The notes beneath the pieces are model-generated. The model searched no databases, was not told the DNA's origin, and saw nothing but the letters and a program-made list of their open reading frames with translations. Below, piece by piece: positions 54,001 through 54,646 of a stretch of DNA of 54,646 bases (position 1 is the stretch's first letter; each line of letters begins with the position of its first letter). Source of the DNA: Bacillota bacterium (GTDB lineage: Bacteria > Bacillota > Clostridia > Oscillospirales > Oscillospiraceae); NCBI GenBank assembly GCA_021199635.1, contig JAJQHS010000117.1, forward strand, positions 26,219 to 80,864, read 5' to 3'. The translations under genes and the position numbers were made by a program.

Positions 54001-54646
54001 TGAAAATGCGGAAAAAGGAAAATATCCGCCCCATTCCCCAGAAAATCGCCTACCACCGCACGGAATTTGACACGAAAATGCGGCAGGAGGGCTACACCAT
54101 CCTGGCCCCGCAGATGAGCCCCATCCATTTCGCCATTCTCGAGCCGGTGTTCCGCAAGCACGGCTACAACGCGGTGATCCTGGATAACGACAACCGCACC
54201 GCCATCAACACCGGCCTGAAATACGTGAATAACGACGCATGCTACCCCTCCATCACCGTGGTGGGGCAGATCATGGAGGCCGTGCTCTCCGGCCGGTACG
54301 ACACGGACCGTCTGGCCATCGCCATGACCCAGACCGGCGGCTGCTGCCGCGCCAGCAACTATGTCAGCTTCATCCGCCGGGCGCTGGATAAGGCCGGGCT
54401 GTCCCATATCCCGGTGATCTCCCTGAACGCCAACGGCATGGAGAAGAATTCCGGCTTCAAGCTGTCCCCGGGGCTGATCATGGATGCCGCCCACGCCATG
54501 GTATACGGCGACCTGTTCATGCGCTGCCTGTACCGGGTGCGCCCGTATGAGCTGGAGCCCGGCTCCGCCAACGCCCTGCACCAGAAATGGCAGGCCATCG
54601 CCAGCGACTCCCTGCCCAATCCCCACAGCGCCTACTCCTACAAGGC
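51066..54646 (+). CDS. 2-hydroxyacyl-CoA dehydratase activator/subunit fusion (partial)
   Basis: About 1193 codons are present and the end lies outside the window. The N-terminal two thirds contain two BadF/BadG-type ASKHA ATPase domains, starting GIDIGSTTVKLVIL and GIDAGSTTTKLVVIG (about 320). Each holds a cluster-type CAGGTGAF or CSSGCGSF motif. A Cys-rich RRCGGCANNC region and a DUF2229/HgdB-like part follow (GIPRVLNMYENYPFWATFF, SECYPAKLAHGH, TQTGGCCRASNY). Relatives transfer an electron to or act with 2-hydroxyacyl-CoA dehydratases. GGAGG precedes the ATG. The substrate is unknown. Confidence 0.9.
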   Translation, partial: MQTYRAGIDIGSTTVKLVILDEKDDLLYGKYRRHQADTQATLAQLLKEAEDAVGACDLQVKITGSGSINLAKALGIDFIQEVVAVATALQKTAPQTDVAIELGGEDAKIIYFTGGLEERMNGVCAGGTGAFIDQMAALLQTDAAGLNEAAADYQQIHPIAARCGVFAKTDIQPLINEGATKADISASIFQAVVNQTISGLACGKPIRGCVAFLGGPLHFLPELKKAFIRTLKLTPENIVDPDNSHLFAAMGAALEAAQCAPVPMAQLIARLEQGVAVTFEMPRLEPLFENQQAYDDFRARHKKAVTRKADLAAYSGNCFLGIDAGSTTTKLVVIGQEGELLFSFYANNQGSPIETAKNAIRALQSILPPTAKIVRSCSTGYGEDLLKSAFSLDDGEVETIAHCTAAAFFDPEVDCVLDIGGQDMKCIKLKNGAVDSIMLNEACSSGCGSFIENFANSLGYSAEGFAQKALFAKNPVDLGTRCTVFMNSNVKQAQKEGAEVSDISAGLAYSVIKNALFKVIKLASAQELGKHIVVQGGTFYNQAVLRAFEKIADVEATCPDIAGLMGAFGAALIARANYTGQDTTMLPLQEMIDLRYTSKSRRCGGCANNCMLTVNRFSGNRIHITGNRCEKGAGGRKLTNPPPNLFEYKRQRLFDYPPLEEADAPRGTLGIPRVLNMYENYPFWATFFKALGFRVVLSPFSSRKIYELGMESIPSESECYPAKLAHGHVQWLINQGIRTIFHPCVFYEHQETPNAKNHFNCPIVVSYPENLKNNVEAVADGSVKYLRPFLAFTSEKVTADRLCRLCREEWDIPESQVRKAVHQAWEEQCRAKADIRAKGKQVLEQMEASGGSGIVLAGRPYHIDPEINHGIPELIASYGLTVFTEDSLPVQPDADRSLRVVDQWVYHSRLYSAAEFVRMRDDLELIQLNSFGCGLDAVTTDQVSEILEGSNKLYTLLKIDEVNNLGAVRIRIRSLIAAMKMRKKENIRPIPQKIAYHRTEFDTKMRQEGYTILAPQMSPIHFAILEPVFRKHGYNAVILDNDNRTAINTGLKYVNNDACYPSITVVGQIMEAVLSGRYDTDRLAIAMTQTGGCCRASNYVSFIRRALDKAGLSHIPVISLNANGMEKNSGFKLSPGLIMDAAHAMVYGDLFMRCLYRVRPYELEPGSANALHQKWQAIASDSLPNPHSAYSYK

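Noticed and set aside
51057-54626. Open frame of almost 1200 codons on the minus strand opposite the dehydratase-family gene
   Set aside because: The plus strand encodes well-known ASKHA and DUF2229 motifs; the antisense frame is compositionally biased and has no recognisable protein.

Overview
The window looks like chromosome from a GC-rich, endospore-forming Clostridia member, most likely Oscillospiraceae-like. The evidence is a SpoIVB sporulation protease, S-layer-type surface proteins, a fused activator/2-hydroxyacyl-CoA dehydratase-family protein, an Rrf2-linked NifS/NifU pair and the acetylase version of diaminopimelate synthesis. No rRNA, tRNA or CRISPR array was seen.

Left part (1-15 kb, nearly all on the minus strand). 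A large secreted beta-propeller protein and a small homing-endonuclease-associated-repeat protein lie below a cobalamin riboswitch that has its own promoter and intrinsic terminator. Next come a serC-serA-DUF1015 operon, a five-gene peptide/nickel-type ABC importer, and a cobalt/nickel ECF importer (cbiMN fusion, cbiQ, cbiO). Together these suggest corrinoid and metal acquisition plus serine synthesis.

Middle part (15-19.7 kb). A NifS-NifU-Rrf2 Fe-S assembly operon has a consensus promoter carrying a perfect inverted repeat. spoIVB follows. The segment is flanked by an inverted duplication of a small helix-turn-helix gene: the left copy is truncated, the right copy is intact, and a second diverged paralogue lies further right.

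Accessory region (19.7-28 kb). Base composition is visibly less GC-rich. A minus-strand cassette of eight genes encodes an M48-type membrane protease, a VirD4/FtsK-like P-loop ATPase, a DNA/RNA non-specific endonuclease-like protein with an acidic tail, a 54-residue membrane protein, an OmpA-like lipoprotein, a four-helix membrane protein with a long helical tail, and two unrecognised soluble proteins, one split by a G-run frameshift. I do not recognise this combination as a described system, and it is the best candidate here for something new. Decayed mobile DNA lies upstream of it: a possible group II intron end and a truncated IS21 transposase. A small membrane-protein locus with a frameshifted partner follows.

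Right part (28-54.6 kb). asnS is followed by a complete ATP synthase operon (atpZ-I-B-E-F-H-A-G-D-C), whose c subunit has two carboxylates in the ion site, as in some Na+ rotors. Then come recD2, comF and mreB; an SLH surface protein; the acetyl-DAP branch (patA and the deacetylase divergent from dapH, plus an SDR); a cytosolic GH13 amylase with a small Cys-rich partner; a CDP-alcohol phosphatidyltransferase fused to a YjdF-like membrane domain; a TVP38/DedA-type protein; and the start of a very large 2-hydroxyacyl-CoA dehydratase-family protein that runs off the window.
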